Assembly: GCA_900547765.1 (NCBI GenBank)
Contig: URIA01000029.1
Coordinates: forward strand, 1 to 28,267
DNA length: 28,267 nt
Source of the DNA: an uncultured Collinsella sp.
GTDB lineage: Bacteria > Actinomycetota > Coriobacteriia > Coriobacteriales > Coriobacteriaceae
Reading direction: 5' to 3'
The stretch's first letter is position 1. Every line of letters begins with the position of its first letter. Shown here in pieces: positions 18,701 through 26,094 of the stretch. Below the pieces are notes generated by a model. The model did not search any database. It had not been told where the DNA came from and saw only the letters and a list, made by a program, of their open reading frames with translations. The translations under genes were made by a program, and so were the position numbers.

Positions 18701-20459
18701 CGCGGTCGATGGCGCAGATGCAGTCGAACTCCTCCTCGTTGAGCAACGGGCGCTCCAGGCGCACCAGCTGACAGGCCGTGCGGGAATCCTCGAGCAGGTT
18801 GCCGTGGTTGCCCAGGTAGAGCGTGGTCGAAGTCACCATGTGCTCGCGCAGGGCATCGATCGGAGGATTCGTGACCTGAGCGAACAGCTGATAGAAGTAG
18901 TCAAAGAACGAACGCGTCTTCTTGGACAGGCAAGCCAGCGGCGCGTCGATGCCCATCGAGGCGAGCGGGGCCTTGCCCTGCTGGGCCATAGGACGCACGA
19001 CCTCGTCGACGTCATCCCAGTGGTAGCCGAGCTTGGCCATGCGCACAGCGGCGGGCACCTCGGCATCCTCGGCGGACGCGGGCGCGGCGGGCTCATCGAG
19101 CGCGTCGACGGTCAGCGTCTCCTCGGCAATCCAATCACGGTAGGGCTTTTCCTTGGCGTAACGGGCGCGCAGCTCGTCGTTGTAGATCACGCGGCCGCGG
19201 GCAAAGTCGACCTCGAGCATCTGACCCGGTCCCAAGCAGCCGCTCGTCAGGATGTTCTCGGGGCGCACCTCGATGGTGCCCACCTCGCTTGCCAGCATAA
19301 AGCGGCCGTCGCGCGTCACGTAGTAGCGAGCCGGGCGCAGGCCGTTACGGTCGAGGGCGGCGCCCAGGGTACGGCCGTCGGTAAAGGCGATAGCGGCAGG
19401 ACCGTCCCACGGCTCCATGAGCATGGACTGGTAGGCGTCGTAGGCGCGGCGCTCCTCGCTCAGGCTATCGTTGTGGTCCCACGGCTCGGGCAGCAGCATG
19501 GACGCGGCACGCGTGAGCGGGCGACCGTTCATGACCAAAAACTCAAGCACGTTGTCCAAAATCGCCGAGTCGGAACCCTCGCGGTTGATGATGGGCATCA
19601 CGCGCTCAAGATCGTGCTGTAACACGGGGCTGTACAGGTTGGGTTCGCGGGCGCGAATCCAGTTGACGTTGCCCTTAAGGGTGTTGATCTCGCCGTTGTG
19701 GATGATAAAGCGGTTGGGATGCGCGCGCTCCCAGCTGGGCGTGGTGTTGGTGGAGTAGCGCGAGTGGACGAGCGCCACCGCCGTCTTGACGGCGGCGTCG
19801 TTGAGGTCGATGAAGAAGCGGCGCATCTGTGTGGCGACCAGCATGCCCTTGTACACGATGGTGCGCGAGCTCATGGAGCACACGTAGAAGATCTTGTCGC
19901 GCAGGGCAAACTCGGCGTCGGCCTTCTTTTCGATGGTGCGGCGGCACACGTACAGGCGACGCTCGAAGGCATCGCCGGCGGGCGTGTCGTCCGGACGGCC
20001 CAGGAAGGCCTGCAGGATAGTGGGCATGCAGGCGCGGGCCGTCTCGCCCAGGTCGTGTGGGTCGACCGGCACCTCGCGCCAAAAGAGCAGCGGCACGCCG
20101 GCCTCGGCGCAGCCCTCCTCAAACACGCGGCGGGCGTCCTCTACGCCCTTGTCGTCCTGCGGGAAGAACAGCATGGCCACGCCATAGTCGCCCTCTGCCG
20201 GCAGAATCTGGCCGCACTTTTGAGCCTCTTTACGGAAAAAGTGATGCGGAACCTGGAACAGGATGCCAGCGCCATCGCCGGTGTTCTTCTCGAGTCCCGT
20301 GCCACCGCGGTGCTCCAAGTTGACCAGAATGGACAGTGCGTCGTCCAGGATCTGGTGATGGCGCTCGCCGTTGATATCGGCAAGCGCGCCGATGCCACAT
20401 GCATCATGGTCGAATTCGGGGCGATAAAGGCCCTGCTGCTGAGCGGAATCTGCCTGCAT
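15762..20459 (-). CDS. gltB: Glutamate synthase large subunit
   Basis: A 1565-aa enzyme that makes two glutamates from glutamine and 2-oxoglutarate, the second step of ammonia assimilation with glutamine synthetase. The first 20 residues are a propeptide; C21 in DACGIGA becomes the N-terminal nucleophile of the class-II amidotransferase domain. The central and FMN-binding synthase domains follow. The [3Fe-4S] cysteines are in CLMQRDCQQDTC near residue 1130. The C-terminal GXG-rich beta-helix follows (VCGDANDYFGKGLSGGEV). The ATG at 20459 has GGGGAGG 6 nt upstream. Length and domain order match bacterial ferredoxin/NADPH GltB. It heads the gltBD operon. Confidence 0.97.
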   Translation of the reverse strand: MQADSAQQQGLYRPEFDHDACGIGALADINGERHHQILDDALSILVNLEHRGGTGLEKNTGDGAGILFQVPHHFFRKEAQKCGQILPAEGDYGVAMLFFPQDDKGVEDARRVFEEGCAEAGVPLLFWREVPVDPHDLGETARACMPTILQAFLGRPDDTPAGDAFERRLYVCRRTIEKKADAEFALRDKIFYVCSMSSRTIVYKGMLVATQMRRFFIDLNDAAVKTAVALVHSRYSTNTTPSWERAHPNRFIIHNGEINTLKGNVNWIRAREPNLYSPVLQHDLERVMPIINREGSDSAILDNVLEFLVMNGRPLTRAASMLLPEPWDHNDSLSEERRAYDAYQSMLMEPWDGPAAIAFTDGRTLGAALDRNGLRPARYYVTRDGRFMLASEVGTIEVRPENILTSGCLGPGQMLEVDFARGRVIYNDELRARYAKEKPYRDWIAEETLTVDALDEPAAPASAEDAEVPAAVRMAKLGYHWDDVDEVVRPMAQQGKAPLASMGIDAPLACLSKKTRSFFDYFYQLFAQVTNPPIDALREHMVTSTTLYLGNHGNLLEDSRTACQLVRLERPLLNEEEFDCICAIDRVGFKTRRFRAVYRRDAGEGALQVALKQLAEDVEAAVRDGVNIVVLSDRAAAGEVPVPSLLAVGCVHNHLIRAGVRTFADIVVECGDAVSPHDFAALVGYSASGIYPYNAHACIRDLAAHGDLDVTAEQGIDNYNKAATAGIVSIMSKMGISTVQSYHSAQIFEAVGFTTEFVNEYFAGTVSRVGGMGVEDVEREQNERYDAALAILKSPAPEQLPTLGLTKWRPLGGEDHLIDPQTVYLLQTACREDSYDTFKEYSARLHRTGRAVRLRDLLDFDDSGRTPVPLDEVEPALSIVRRFNTGAMSYGSISKEAHECMAIAMNRLHGRSNSGEGGEDPRRETPLANGDSKNSAIKQVASARFGVTSRYLCSAFEIQIKMAQGAKPGEGGHLPGKKVYPWIAEVRQSTPGIGLISPPPHHDIYSIEDLAELIFDLKNANPGARVSVKLVSEAGVGTIATGVAKGAADKILISGHNGGSGAAARDSIWHAGLPLELGLAEAQQTLLQNGLRSRVVLEADGKLMDGTDVAVACLLGAEEFGFATMPLISMGCLMQRDCQQDTCPAGIATQNCRLRHGFRGKPEHVEHFMLFVAEQLREVMARLGFRTIDEMVGHPECLRQIEVPGNRKANLLDLSPVLASATCEFGAHIPGADGRHFLPQMAADSELDKTLDSTLFVPYTADARAHLRPIRFRADIANVNRCVGTILGNAVTKAHPEGLPAGSITIDCDGSAGQSFGAFLPRGVTLNVCGDANDYFGKGLSGGEVSVRPNPRATYKFDENIIVGNVAFFGATSGRGFINGLAGQRFGVRNSGATVVVEGCGNHGCEYMTGGLALILGEVGQNFAAGMTGGVAYVYDQYGTLDARVNHESVELKAPTADELAQIRKLIQEHVDATQSPRGIKLLYSFDSMSKHFVKVIPTEYERVLAIVAAAEGAGKTHAQAEELAFDIVTGRADAADVARFDVAGGVAGAAPATASSVASTKKEA

Positions 20460-20808
20460 CGCGATCCTCCCCTAGTTATTTAGACAGTCAGTTGAATAGG
20501 CATACTAGGAGCATCACCGGCCCGTTGTGTTTCCCACCCGTTTCGAAACAATCGCGTAACGCGCGCCGGCCATCAGCGTCTTGCTATCAAACGTGTACGT
20601 CAGCCTCCAAACATGTCGAAATTTGACATCTTTGGAGGCTGACGTACACGTTTTAGTGCAGGGACAGCCGGCACATATGCATCCAACCCCTTTGAATTAT
20701 TCTGGAAACGAGGGCCACGCAGACTTTTGCATGATGCGACTCGACACCGCAGACCTCAAGGGCGGCAACAAGGCGCCCAAGTTCGGCTTGTAAGCTCACC
20801 GCTTCAAA
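20460..20808. other. Gene-free region upstream of gltB
   Basis: It holds the gltB leader and the perfect 23-bp inverted repeat at 20589-20653. From 20654 to 20800 frames on both strands are open (for example a plus-strand frame ending KAPKFGL), but neither has a ribosome-binding site or recognisable domain. I see no defensible gene. It may be a relic of a coding sequence. Confidence 0.4.
20589..20653. repeat. Perfect 23-bp inverted repeat
   Basis: The arms 20589-20611 and 20631-20653 are perfectly complementary over 23 bp. After one C-C mismatch the pairing continues with ATGTC/GACAT inside, leaving a 7-nt loop. The plus strand ends in TTTTAG, so it could be a terminator. A stem this long and perfect is more than a terminator needs. 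Confidence 0.9.
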
Positions 20809-20867
20809 CATCTCAATCTGTAACAGGAGGAACCGATTTTGGCGCCTAGATGTTACAGATTGAGATT
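20809..20867. repeat. 59-bp intergenic palindrome, copy 11
   Basis: Left arm CATCTCAATCTGTAACA, 25-bp centre, right arm TGTTACAGATTGAGATT. The end of the right arm is degraded. It lies between the divergent gltB and gpmA. Confidence 0.93.
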
Positions 20868-20888
20868 TTCTGCGGGACGGTTTTGGTT

Positions 20889-20947
20889 TGTCTCGATCTG
20901 TAACACGAAGGGCCGGTTTTGGCGGCAAACTGTTACAGATCGAGACA
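20889..20947. repeat. 59-bp intergenic palindrome, copy 12
   Basis: Left arm TGTCTCGATCTGTAACA, 25-bp centre, right arm TGTTACAGATCGAGACA. The arms are perfectly complementary. It starts 80 bp after copy 11. Confidence 0.96.
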
Positions 20948-21002
20948 TTTCAGCAGCCCCCTTTCAACATCCCATTCAATACAACAATTTTGTTAGTCTT
21001 GG

Positions 21003-21031
21003 TTAACTTTTAAGCTTAAAACGGGTATCCT
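21003..21031 (+). promoter_or_regulatory. Possible promoter of gpmA
   Basis: TTAACT (21003-21008) and TATCCT (21026-21031) are separated by 17 bp in an AT-rich stretch. This gives a leader of about 45 nt before the gpmA ATG. The match to consensus is moderate. Confidence 0.4.
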
Positions 21032-21083
21032 TTGCGGCGTCAAGCAAACGGCACGCACACCGTGCCAGATCAAGGAGGCCCCT

Positions 21084-21857
21084 ATGGCGCACCGAGCAGA
21101 CCAGCAGACGATGCAACTTGTCCTTATCCGTCACGGAGAATCCGAGTGGAACAAACTCAACCTGTTCACCGGCTGGACCGACGTAGAACTCACCGACACG
21201 GGCCGCGAAGAAGCCGCAGCAGGCGGTCGAGCCCTCAAAGAAGCGGGCTTCGACTTCGACGTCTGCTACACCTCGCGTCTCAAGCGCGCAATTCACACCC
21301 TCGACATCGTGCTCGGCCAAATGGATCGCGAGTGGTTGCCCGTCATCAAATCCTGGAAGCTCAACGAGCGCCACTACGGAGCGTTGCAGGGTCTCAACAA
21401 GGCCGATGCCGCAGCGGAGCACGGCGACGAGCAGGTGCTCATCTGGCGCCGCTCCTTCGATGTCTGCCCGCCGGCACTCGAGCCGGACGACGCGCGCGAC
21501 CCCCACGCCCAGGAGCAATACCGCGACATCGCGCCTGACCAGCTGCCCTACACCGAGTGCCTCAAGGACACGATCGCCCGCGCCTGGCCCTATTTTGAGG
21601 ACGAGATTCGTCCCCAGATGCTCGCCGGCAAACGCGTGCTCATCGCCGCGCACGGCAACTCCCTGCGCTCACTCGTCATGAAGTTCGAACATCTCACACC
21701 CGAGGAAATCCTCAAGGTCAACATCCCCACCGGCGTACCGCTCGTCTATACCTTCGACACCGATTTCAACGTTCTCGATAAGCGCTACATCGGTGACCCG
21801 GCGACCATCGCCGCCAAGATCGACGCCGTTGCCAATCAGGGCAAGGCGCACAAGTAG
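21084..21857 (+). CDS. gpmA: 2,3-bisphosphoglycerate-dependent phosphoglycerate mutase
   Basis: A 257-aa cytoplasmic glycolytic enzyme interconverting 3- and 2-phosphoglycerate. The phosphohistidine motif LIRHGESEWN gives H17. NERHYGALQGLNK and AAHGNSLRSLVM with the second active-site histidine are present, as in cofactor-dependent mutases. The full length separates it from shorter histidine phosphatases. AAGGAGG (21072-21078) lies 5 nt before the ATG at 21084, so the extra nine residues before the family-typical MQLVLIRHG are probably real. Confidence 0.96.
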   Translation: MAHRADQQTMQLVLIRHGESEWNKLNLFTGWTDVELTDTGREEAAAGGRALKEAGFDFDVCYTSRLKRAIHTLDIVLGQMDREWLPVIKSWKLNERHYGALQGLNKADAAAEHGDEQVLIWRRSFDVCPPALEPDDARDPHAQEQYRDIAPDQLPYTECLKDTIARAWPYFEDEIRPQMLAGKRVLIAAHGNSLRSLVMKFEHLTPEEILKVNIPTGVPLVYTFDTDFNVLDKRYIGDPATIAAKIDAVANQGKAHK

Positions 21858-21932
21858 CCCCATCTCGAACCATGCGCGCGGCGCCGTACGACCCCGGTGC
21901 GACGCCGCGCCGCCCGCACGCAGGAGCCGACC

Positions 21933-23189
21933 ATGCTCAACCATCTCAAACAACACTTTGGCTCGCACCGCACCGGAGGCCATGGCGGTCTGGACATCGC
22001 CCGGCACATCGGCCCCGGGCTGCTCGTCACCGTCGGCTTTATCGATCCAGGAAACTGGGCCTCCAACATGGCCGCGGGCTCGCAGTTTGGCTACGCGCTA
22101 CTGTGGGTGGTCACCCTGTCCACGATCATGCTGATCGTCTTGCAGCACAACGCGGCGCACCTGGGCATCGCCACGGGCGTCTGCCTTGCCGAGGCCACGA
22201 CCCGCTATCTCCCCCGCATCGTCGGACGCGCCGTGCTCGCCAGTGCATACCTCGCAACCGTCGCCACCGCCATGGCCGAGGTCCTGGGCGGCGCGATCGC
22301 ACTCCAGATGCTCTTTGGGCTACCCGTGCGCGCCGGCTGTGTCATCGTGGCGGCGGCATCGATGGCGATGCTCATGACGAGCTCCTACAAACGTGCCGAG
22401 CGCTGGATTATCGCCTTCGTCGGCATAGTGGGCCTGTCGTTTTTGGCCGAGCTCGCGCTGGTCAAGGTCGACTGGCCGCAAGCCGCCACAAGTTGGATCA
22501 CGCCCGGCATACCCACCGGCTCAGCCGCCATCGTCGTCAGCATCCTGGGTGCGGTCGTCATGCCCCACAACCTCTTTCTACACTCCGAGGTCATCCAGTC
22601 CATGCACTTCGAAGGCCAAGGCGAGCAGGTTATCGAGGAGCGCCTGCGCTACGAGCTCTTCGACACACTCTTTTCGATGGGTGTGGGCTGGGCAATCAAC
22701 TCGGCAATGGTCATCCTAGCCGCGACGACTTTCTTTGCCCACGGCATCGTCGTAGACGACCTCGCCGTCGCGGCCGCCACGCTCTCCCCCATCCTGGGCC
22801 CGGCAAGCTCGATCATCTTTGCCGTAGCGCTGCTGTTCGCGGGCCTCTCGAGTAGTGTGACGGCGGGCATGGCGGCTGGCACCATTACGGCCGGCATGTT
22901 CGACGAGGAATACGACATCCACGACCGACACTCATCGATTGGCGTGGCGCTCTGCTTTGCCGGCGCAGTCGCCGCCTGCTTGGTCGTTTCGAATCCTTTT
23001 GAGGGTCTCATCTGGAGCCAGGCGCTGCTGTCGCTCCAGCTGCCGATCACGGTCTTCGTACTTATACGACTCACCAGCTCGCGCCGCGTCATGGGCAAAT
23101 ACGCCAACTCGCGCCCGCTCAACGCGCTGCTCATAGGTATCGGCGTCGTCGTAACGGCACTCGATGCCGTGCTATTGACCGGGATGTGA
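21933..23189 (+). CDS. mntH: NRAMP-family divalent metal (Mn/Fe) transporter
   Basis: A 418-aa inner-membrane proton-coupled importer with about 11 helices. The metal-binding helix 1 motif DPGN (GFIDPGNWASN) and the helix 6 MPH motif (VVMPHNLFLHS) are intact. The methionine there favours Mn2+ and Fe2+ over Mg2+. The ATG at 21933 has AGGAG 6 nt upstream; the frame is open 12 codons earlier without such a site. It starts 75 nt after gpmA. A GC-rich hairpin (arms near 21876 and 21903) lies in the gap. Co-transcription with gpmA is possible. I see no clear MntR site. Confidence 0.93.
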   Translation: MLNHLKQHFGSHRTGGHGGLDIARHIGPGLLVTVGFIDPGNWASNMAAGSQFGYALLWVVTLSTIMLIVLQHNAAHLGIATGVCLAEATTRYLPRIVGRAVLASAYLATVATAMAEVLGGAIALQMLFGLPVRAGCVIVAAASMAMLMTSSYKRAERWIIAFVGIVGLSFLAELALVKVDWPQAATSWITPGIPTGSAAIVVSILGAVVMPHNLFLHSEVIQSMHFEGQGEQVIEERLRYELFDTLFSMGVGWAINSAMVILAATTFFAHGIVVDDLAVAAATLSPILGPASSIIFAVALLFAGLSSSVTAGMAAGTITAGMFDEEYDIHDRHSSIGVALCFAGAVAACLVVSNPFEGLIWSQALLSLQLPITVFVLIRLTSSRRVMGKYANSRPLNALLIGIGVVVTALDAVLLTGM

Positions 23190-23214
23190 CGGACGGCGCA
23201 TTCGCTCAAGAAAA

Positions 23215-23273
23215 CATCTCGATCTGTAACATCTAGATCCAATTTCGGTGTCCAGATGTTACAAATCGAGACA
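23215..23273. repeat. 59-bp intergenic palindrome, copy 13
   Basis: Left arm CATCTCGATCTGTAACA, 25-bp centre, right arm TGTTACAAATCGAGACA. It is the only solitary copy in the window, placed between convergent mntH and the rubredoxin gene. Confidence 0.95.
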
Positions 23274-23307
23274 ATCGGACAAATACGATCCCCTTGCACC
23301 AACCAAT

Positions 23308-23345
23308 ACAAAAGGACCCCGGTCGGGAATTCGACCGGGGCCCTT
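23308..23345 (-). terminator. Terminator of the rubredoxin gene
   Basis: A 14-bp stem with one A/C mismatch (23312-23325 with 23332-23345) is followed on the minus strand by TTTTGTATTGG. It lies 40 bp beyond the rubredoxin stop codon. Confidence 0.85.
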
Positions 23346-23385
23346 GGACAGAGCCATGTTCGGCTAATCGCCGTGTGTCTGCGAG

Positions 23386-23529
23386 CTACTCCTCGACGAG
23401 CTCAAACTGATCGGGACCGACGCCGCACACCGGGCACACATAATCCTCGGGCAGCTCGGGCGTATCGACCTCAACCTCGTAACCGCAAACGACGCACACG
23501 AACTTATACGTCTTCTTCTCCTCAGCCAT
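23386..23529 (-). CDS. Rubredoxin-like protein, short form
   Basis: A 47-aa cytoplasmic one-electron carrier with one iron bound by four cysteines, in CVVCGY and CPVCGVGPDQFE. This is a clear rubredoxin signature. It is shorter than the usual 52-54 residues: the loop between the two cysteine pairs is reduced, and the usual Trp before the second pair (DWVCPVCG) is Tyr (EDYVCPVCG). AGAGGAGA precedes the ATG at 23529. It has its own promoter and terminator. The flavin reductase gene is immediately upstream on the same strand, suggesting a shared redox chain. Confidence 0.93.
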   Translation of the reverse strand: MAEEKKTYKFVCVVCGYEVEVDTPELPEDYVCPVCGVGPDQFELVEE

Positions 23530-23573
23530 GATGTTCTCCTCTCAAACGCGACTGATGTTGTACTTCATTTATC

Positions 23574-23601
23574 AGTATAGATTCTCAATAATATAATGCA
23601 A
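23574..23601 (-). promoter_or_regulatory. Promoter of the rubredoxin gene
   Basis: On the minus strand TTGCAT (23601-23596) and TATACT (23579-23574) are separated by 16 bp in a strikingly AT-rich block. It lies between the flavin reductase stop and the rubredoxin start. Partial inverted AT-rich matches to a Fur/PerR-like box are too weak to call. Confidence 0.65.
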
Positions 23602-23618
23602 GTATTTTTAAAACATTT

Positions 23619-24122
23619 CTAGCCTTGATACGAGGACGCCTTCGGAGGCGTCTTGCCCTTCAGGACCTTATGGTAGTAATCGTAGGTGAGCGGCGTCTCG
23701 TCACTCAAGCGCTTGGCATCCTCGACCTCGCCGATAAACAGTAGATGCGTGCCAACATCCACAGTGTCGATCAAATGGCAGCTAAACAGGGCCGCCGCGT
23801 GCTCGGGCACATAGGGCATGCCCAGAGCCGTCTCGCGGGTCTCGTATTTGGCAAACTTGTCATAATCGCTGCTGGTACGGAACCCAAAGTTACCGATGTA
23901 GAGCATGTCGGCGGTCTGATCGATCACGGTCAGCGCGAACGCTTTGGCCGAAGCGATGACGCCCGAGGTGACGTTGTCCTTGTTCACGGCAACCGAAATG
24001 CGCGGCGGCATGGACGTCACCTGCACCGCAGTGTTGATGACGCAGCCGGCGCGCAGCCCGTCTGCCGTGGCGCTCACCACGTACAGACCGCTCGGCATGG
24101 TAAAGAACGCAGTTTTGTCCAT
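23619..24122 (-). CDS. Flavin reductase / flavoredoxin-like protein
   Basis: A 167-aa FMN-binding split-barrel protein. MDKTAFFTMPSGLYVVSA, then CVINTAVQVTSMPPRISVAVNKDNVTSGVI, and FGFRTSSDYDKF are typical of the flavin reductase-like family that includes flavoredoxins and the N-terminal half of high-molecular-weight rubredoxin. It probably transfers electrons from NAD(P)H or binds FMN as a carrier. The ATG at 24122 has GGGGAG 8 nt upstream; the longer frame upstream crosses a terminator. The rubredoxin gene follows 89 nt downstream. Confidence 0.88.
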   Translation of the reverse strand: MDKTAFFTMPSGLYVVSATADGLRAGCVINTAVQVTSMPPRISVAVNKDNVTSGVIASAKAFALTVIDQTADMLYIGNFGFRTSSDYDKFAKYETRETALGMPYVPEHAAALFSCHLIDTVDVGTHLLFIGEVEDAKRLSDETPLTYDYYHKVLKGKTPPKASSYQG

Positions 24123-24173
24123 AACAATCACTCCCCTAACGCGGGTTGGAACCTCATGGATGTATGTACCCAC

Positions 24174-24207
24174 AAAAAAGGCGGCACCCATAACGGACGC
24201 CGCCTTT
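24174..24207 (-). terminator. Terminator of the smpB transcript
   Basis: On the minus strand AAAGGCGGC pairs with GCCGCCTTT and is followed by a further run of T. It lies about 65 bp beyond the smpB stop and upstream of the flavin reductase start. Confidence 0.88.
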
Positions 24208-24271
24208 GAGACATATGTGTCAGAACAGTAAGAAAGATGAGACGTGTCCCACCAATCCACCTGCTAGAAAC

Positions 24272-24742
24272 CTAGCGATTGCGCTCCTTGAGGGCGCGGT
24301 CGATCTCGCGCTGGACATCGCGCTTGGCCATATCCTCGCGCTTGTCGTAAAGTTTCTTGCCGCGGCCTAGGCCCAGCAGCAGCTTTACGCGGCCGTCGGT
24401 ATTAAAGTAGAGCTCCAGCGGCACCAGCGCATAGCCGCGGTTGCGAAGTTTGCCGTCAAGAAAGTCGATCTCCTTGCGGTGCAGCAGCAGACGGCGCCGA
24501 CGGTCGGGATCGCGATTCCACACGCCACCATGACTATAAGGGTGGATATGCAGGCCGACGAGCCAGCACTCCCCACCACGAATCAGTGCGAAGGTATCGG
24601 TAATCTGGCACGCGCGCTCGCGAATCGACTTGACCTCGGTACCGCTCAGCTCAATACCGCACTCAAACGTCTCATCGATAAAGTACTCGTGATGTGCCGA
24701 GCGATTCTTGGAAATGAGCTTGCGCTCGCGCTTACTGGGCAT
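24272..24742 (-). CDS. smpB: SsrA-binding protein
   Basis: A 156-aa RNA-binding protein that brings tmRNA to stalled ribosomes for trans-translation. ISKNRSAHHEYFIDETFECGIELSGTEVKSIRE, then HIHPYSHGG and GRGKKLYDKREDMAKRD near the C-terminus, are diagnostic. The ATG at 24742 has AAGGAGG 6 nt upstream, inside the end of the TPR gene, which it overlaps by 11 nt. The two are translationally linked. No tmRNA gene is visible in the window. Confidence 0.97.
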   Translation of the reverse strand: MPSKRERKLISKNRSAHHEYFIDETFECGIELSGTEVKSIRERACQITDTFALIRGGECWLVGLHIHPYSHGGVWNRDPDRRRRLLLHRKEIDFLDGKLRNRGYALVPLELYFNTDGRVKLLLGLGRGKKLYDKREDMAKRDVQREIDRALKERNR

Positions 24743-25649
24743 CGCCGGCCTCCTTGGCGCCATCGGCGTTTGAGCCCGCAGCCTCGCGCTTTGCCCTGCG
24801 CTCGGCATTAAGCTCGGCATCGCTCTCGCGCACCAGTTTGATAATCGCCGCGCAGGCCTCCTCGCCCACCAAGTCGCGAGCACGGACCGTCAGGCGCGTA
24901 GCCTCCTGCTTGTCGCCGTCGCTTGCAGCATCGGTCGCGCACATGATCAGGCAGATGGCGATCTCGGCCGAAGGCGAGGTCGGCACGCCCTGCAGGGCGA
25001 GCTCACCCATCACATGGTCGTCACTCTCGTCCGCGGCATCCGGATAGGTGGTATGGATCTTGTTGAGCAGGCGCGTCGTATGCGCATCATTGGGCGCCAG
25101 GCGCAGCGCCAGACGCGCGCAGCCCACGGCAGCCGAAACGTTCTCGGTCTCGGGCTCCAAGAAGTACTGACCTAGATTGGCGTAAGCGCGGGCGGCGCAC
25201 TTGCCATCGCTTGCACGCTCCAGCACCGAGAACGAGAGCGATGCCCACTCCTGCTTGTCCTCGAGCGCGCGGAACAGCTCGGCCAAGTCCAAGCGATAGT
25301 TGCAGTTCATGGGATCCCAACGCACGGCCTGCATCAGGGCATTCCGAGCACTCACATAATCCTGCTGGCGAATGTAGGCATACGCCATGTCGGAATACAG
25401 GCGATCAAAGGGCACCTCGACCTGCACCAGCTCGCGCGGATCCTTTTCCACGCGGCGGTAGGCCAGACGCTCAAACTTGCTGTCGAAGCTAAAGTACTGG
25501 CGCTTCTCCTCCGTCTTGCACTCGGCGTCGATATACTCCTCGGCAAGCTCCACCAGACGCTCCAGCAGCGGCGTCGCCGTAGCCAGGTCGCCCTGCGCCA
25601 GATAGTTCTCGGCATACGTGATGTCTTCCAAGCTGATAGGCAGGTCCAT
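24732..25649 (-). CDS. Tetratricopeptide-repeat-like protein
   Basis: A 305-aa soluble helical protein. Repeated helix pairs such as LYSDMAYAYIRQQDYVSARNA followed by LMQAVRWDPMNCNYRLDLAELFRAL and RAYANLGQYFLEP have TPR spacing. TPR proteins are protein-binding scaffolds; the partner is unknown. The C-terminal ~30 residues are charged and disordered. GAGGAG precedes the ATG at 25649. It overlaps smpB by 11 nt, an arrangement that suggests co-expression with ribosome rescue. Confidence 0.82.
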   Translation of the reverse strand: MDLPISLEDITYAENYLAQGDLATATPLLERLVELAEEYIDAECKTEEKRQYFSFDSKFERLAYRRVEKDPRELVQVEVPFDRLYSDMAYAYIRQQDYVSARNALMQAVRWDPMNCNYRLDLAELFRALEDKQEWASLSFSVLERASDGKCAARAYANLGQYFLEPETENVSAAVGCARLALRLAPNDAHTTRLLNKIHTTYPDAADESDDHVMGELALQGVPTSPSAEIAICLIMCATDAASDGDKQEATRLTVRARDLVGEEACAAIIKLVRESDAELNAERRAKREAAGSNADGAKEAGDAQ

Positions 25650-25707
25650 GACAACTCCTCGGTCCGGGCGGCAGACTCAACGCGCGCCTTAAAAATCGGT
25701 CAATACA

Positions 25708-25736
25708 CAAAACCCGGGTCTCTTACGAGGCCCGGG
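25708..25736 (-). terminator. Terminator after the tRNA pair
   Basis: CCCGGGTCTC (25713-25722) pairs with GAGGCCCGGG (25727-25736), with one G-U pair. On the minus strand the stem is followed by TTTTGTG. It separates the tRNAs from the TPR-smpB unit. Confidence 0.85.
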
Positions 25737-25746
25737 CGTTCAATTT

Positions 25747-25823
25747 TGGTAGCCCGTACCAGATTCGAACTGGTGATCTCCGCCTTGAGAGGGCGGCGTC
25801 CTAAACCGCTAGACGAACGGGCC
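25747..25823 (-). tRNA. tRNA-Glu (CTC)
   Basis: A full cloverleaf can be drawn. The acceptor stem is GGCCCGT with ACGGGCT (first pair G-U). The anticodon arm is CCGCC-CTCTCAA-GGCGG with anticodon CTC, and the T arm includes GGTTCGAATCC-type sequence (AGTTCGAAT). CCA is encoded at the 3' end (25749-25747). It reads GAG codons, frequent in high-GC genomes. Confidence 0.95.
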
Positions 25824-25840
25824 ATATGTAGCAAATGCAA

Positions 25841-25914
25841 TGGCTGGGATGGAGGGAGTCGAACCCCCATTGACGGAACCAGAATCCGCTGTCCTGCCAT
25901 TAGACGACATCCCA
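25841..25914 (-). tRNA. tRNA-Gln (CTG)
   Basis: The acceptor stem is TGGGATG with CATCCCA; the anticodon loop TTCTGGT gives anticodon CTG. The T arm has GGTTCGACTCC and CCA is encoded (25843-25841). The U1-A72 pair is a known trait of glutamine tRNAs. It lies 17 bp upstream of tRNA-Glu in the same transcript. Confidence 0.95.
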
Positions 25915-25958
25915 ATGACTGCATCGCTGCGCTCGGCTGTGCCTTTGCGCAAGAAAGA

Positions 25959-25987
25959 AATATACGGGAAGTCCGGCCGTGACGCAA
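25959..25987 (-). promoter_or_regulatory. Promoter of the tRNA-Gln/tRNA-Glu unit
   Basis: On the minus strand TTGCGT (25987-25982) and TATATT (25964-25959) are separated by exactly 17 bp. This lies 45 bp upstream of tRNA-Gln, a strong sigma-70-type promoter. Confidence 0.75.
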
Positions 25988-26027
25988 GCCCCAATTTTGA
26001 CTTTTTTGAAATTCAGTCAAATACGGC

Positions 26028-26094
26028 CGACACGTGAAGGACCTGTGAAGCGCCAGCGACACGTGAAGGACCTGTGAAGTGCCAGCGACACGTA
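26028..26094. repeat. 29-bp tandem repeat
   Basis: Two 29-bp units (26028-26056, 26057-26085) differ at one base and are followed by a 9-bp partial third unit. Each holds CACGTG and the doublet GTGAAG. It lies between the tRNA promoter and the 136-aa gene. I see no function. Confidence 0.85.

Noticed and set aside
16575..19622. Long plus-strand frames opposite gltB
   Set aside because: They are shadows of gltB, which is supported across its whole length by domain motifs.
20581..20793. 70-codon plus-strand frame upstream of the palindromes near gltB
   Set aside because: It runs through the perfect inverted repeat, has no ribosome-binding site and matches no family I know.
24272..25649. tmRNA (ssrA) gene near smpB
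   Set aside because: The two genes often lie close together, but no tag-coding or tRNA-like end sequence is visible here.
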